Shown here: positions 63,623-64,000 of the stretch, piece after piece
Numbering within the stretch: position 1 is the first letter of the stretch
Layout: every line of letters starts with the position of its first letter
Origin: Chitinophagaceae bacterium
Lineage (GTDB): Bacteria > Bacteroidota > Bacteroidia > Chitinophagales > Chitinophagaceae
Direction of reading: 5' to 3'
Length of the DNA stretch: 64,000 bases
Assembly (NCBI GenBank): GCA_016787085.1
Contig: JAEUVJ010000006.1
Coordinates: forward strand, 23,824-87,823
Made by a program: the position numbers and the translations under genes
The notes under the pieces: generated by a model
The model's input: only the letters and a program-made list of their open reading frames with translations
The model's database searches: none
What the model was told of the DNA's origin: nothing

Positions 63623-64000
63623 ATGAAACGATCACTTCTTTTTCTATGCATACTACTTGCACGGGTTTATGTCCTGGCACAGGCTCCTGTAGAAAATTAT
63701 CCCGTTGATTCAGCCAGTATGGAGCAAGCAGGTGTACCTAAGGGGGAAATTTTAAAATTCTCTTTCGATCAGTCAAAGATCTTTCCCGGTACATGGCGGG
63801 AATACTGGGTATATGTGCCGGCACAATATAAACCTGATCAACCGGCCTGTGTATATGTAAACCAGGACGGCATACAATGGAAAGCGCCTGTAGTATTTGA
63901 CAACCTTATTTATAAAAAGGAAATGCCTGTTACCATCGGCATTTTTATAACGCCGGGAAGAGTATTGGCTGATAGCGGAACAGCAGCATTGAACCGTTTC
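63623..64000 (+). CDS. Secreted esterase-like protein (3' partial)
   Basis: 126 codons to the window edge. Signal peptide MKRSLLFLCILLARVYVLAQ. The mature start (YPVDSASMEQAGVPKGEI) and SKIFPGTWREYWVYVPAQYKPDQPACVYVNQDG followed by NLIYKKEMPVTIGIFITPG match the beginning of the alpha/beta-hydrolase esterase family related to enterochelin esterase (PF00756). The active-site Ser would lie beyond the window. Sugar-ester hydrolysis (CE1-like) is possible. Confidence 0.75.
   Translation, partial: MKRSLLFLCILLARVYVLAQAPVENYPVDSASMEQAGVPKGEILKFSFDQSKIFPGTWREYWVYVPAQYKPDQPACVYVNQDGIQWKAPVVFDNLIYKKEMPVTIGIFITPGRVLADSGTAALNRF

Overview
The window reads as chromosomal DNA of a Bacteroidota bacterium, most likely a member of the Chitinophagaceae. 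The evidence is a SusC/SusD pair, several promoters of the Bacteroidota type (TTTG, about 19 bases, TAnnTTTG), a split methionine synthase, ribosomal protein THX, DUF4286 and many lipoproteins. No rRNA, tRNA, CRISPR array, insertion sequence or prophage was seen.

Layout. 0-2.3 kb: the 3' end of an AddB-like helicase/nuclease and a Big_5 lipoprotein. 2.3-7.1 kb: recR, then a methionine synthase split into two genes with a 32-codon membrane ORF between them. 7.1-11.6 kb (minus): a tight five-gene run GH97 - SemiSWEET - HAD phosphatase - LemA - DUF3137. 11.7-14.3 kb: LOG protein, exonuclease III, DUF4286, HU and ribosomal protein THX. 14.4-17.4 kb: a metallophosphoesterase, a PfkB-type sugar-phosphate kinase and a LacI-family regulator.

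18.0-46.6 kb is one long plus-strand pectin locus that runs from polymer to central metabolism. SusC/SusD capture oligosaccharides. A PL1 pectate lyase, three CE8 pectin methylesterases, a CE12 rhamnogalacturonan acetylesterase, a GH28 polygalacturonase, a GH105 unsaturated uronyl hydrolase and a GH43 enzyme cut and trim the polymer. ExuT imports the uronate. UxaC, UxaB, UxaA, KdgK and KdgA take galacturonate to pyruvate plus glyceraldehyde-3-phosphate. An SDR (probable fructuronate reductase), a YhcH protein, a DUF1593 protein, a Tat-exported Gfo/Idh/MocA oxidoreductase and an NTF2-like protein lie among them. Three promoter regions of the locus (susC, GH28, kdgK) share an operator-like element resembling GntR-type LacI-family sites, and the LacI gene next to susC is the obvious candidate regulator.

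46.7-56 kb (mostly minus): acyl-CoA synthetase, TPR protein, DUF1015, two hypothetical exported proteins around a perfect 46-bp palindrome, SerC, an S1/P1-nuclease-like protein and DUF502. 56.1-63.2 kb: a TetR - TolC - HlyD - RND efflux operon with a clear inverted repeat over its promoter. The window ends inside a secreted esterase-like gene.

Three structural themes stand out beyond the genes. (1) Degenerate 7-base tandem repeats in inverted pairs abut the -7 box of both recR and serC. (2) A GC-rich palindromic repeat family recurs; one copy lies in frame inside metH and another supplies the last codons and stop of the GH43 gene. (3) The operator-promoter geometry is the same at susC and GH28.
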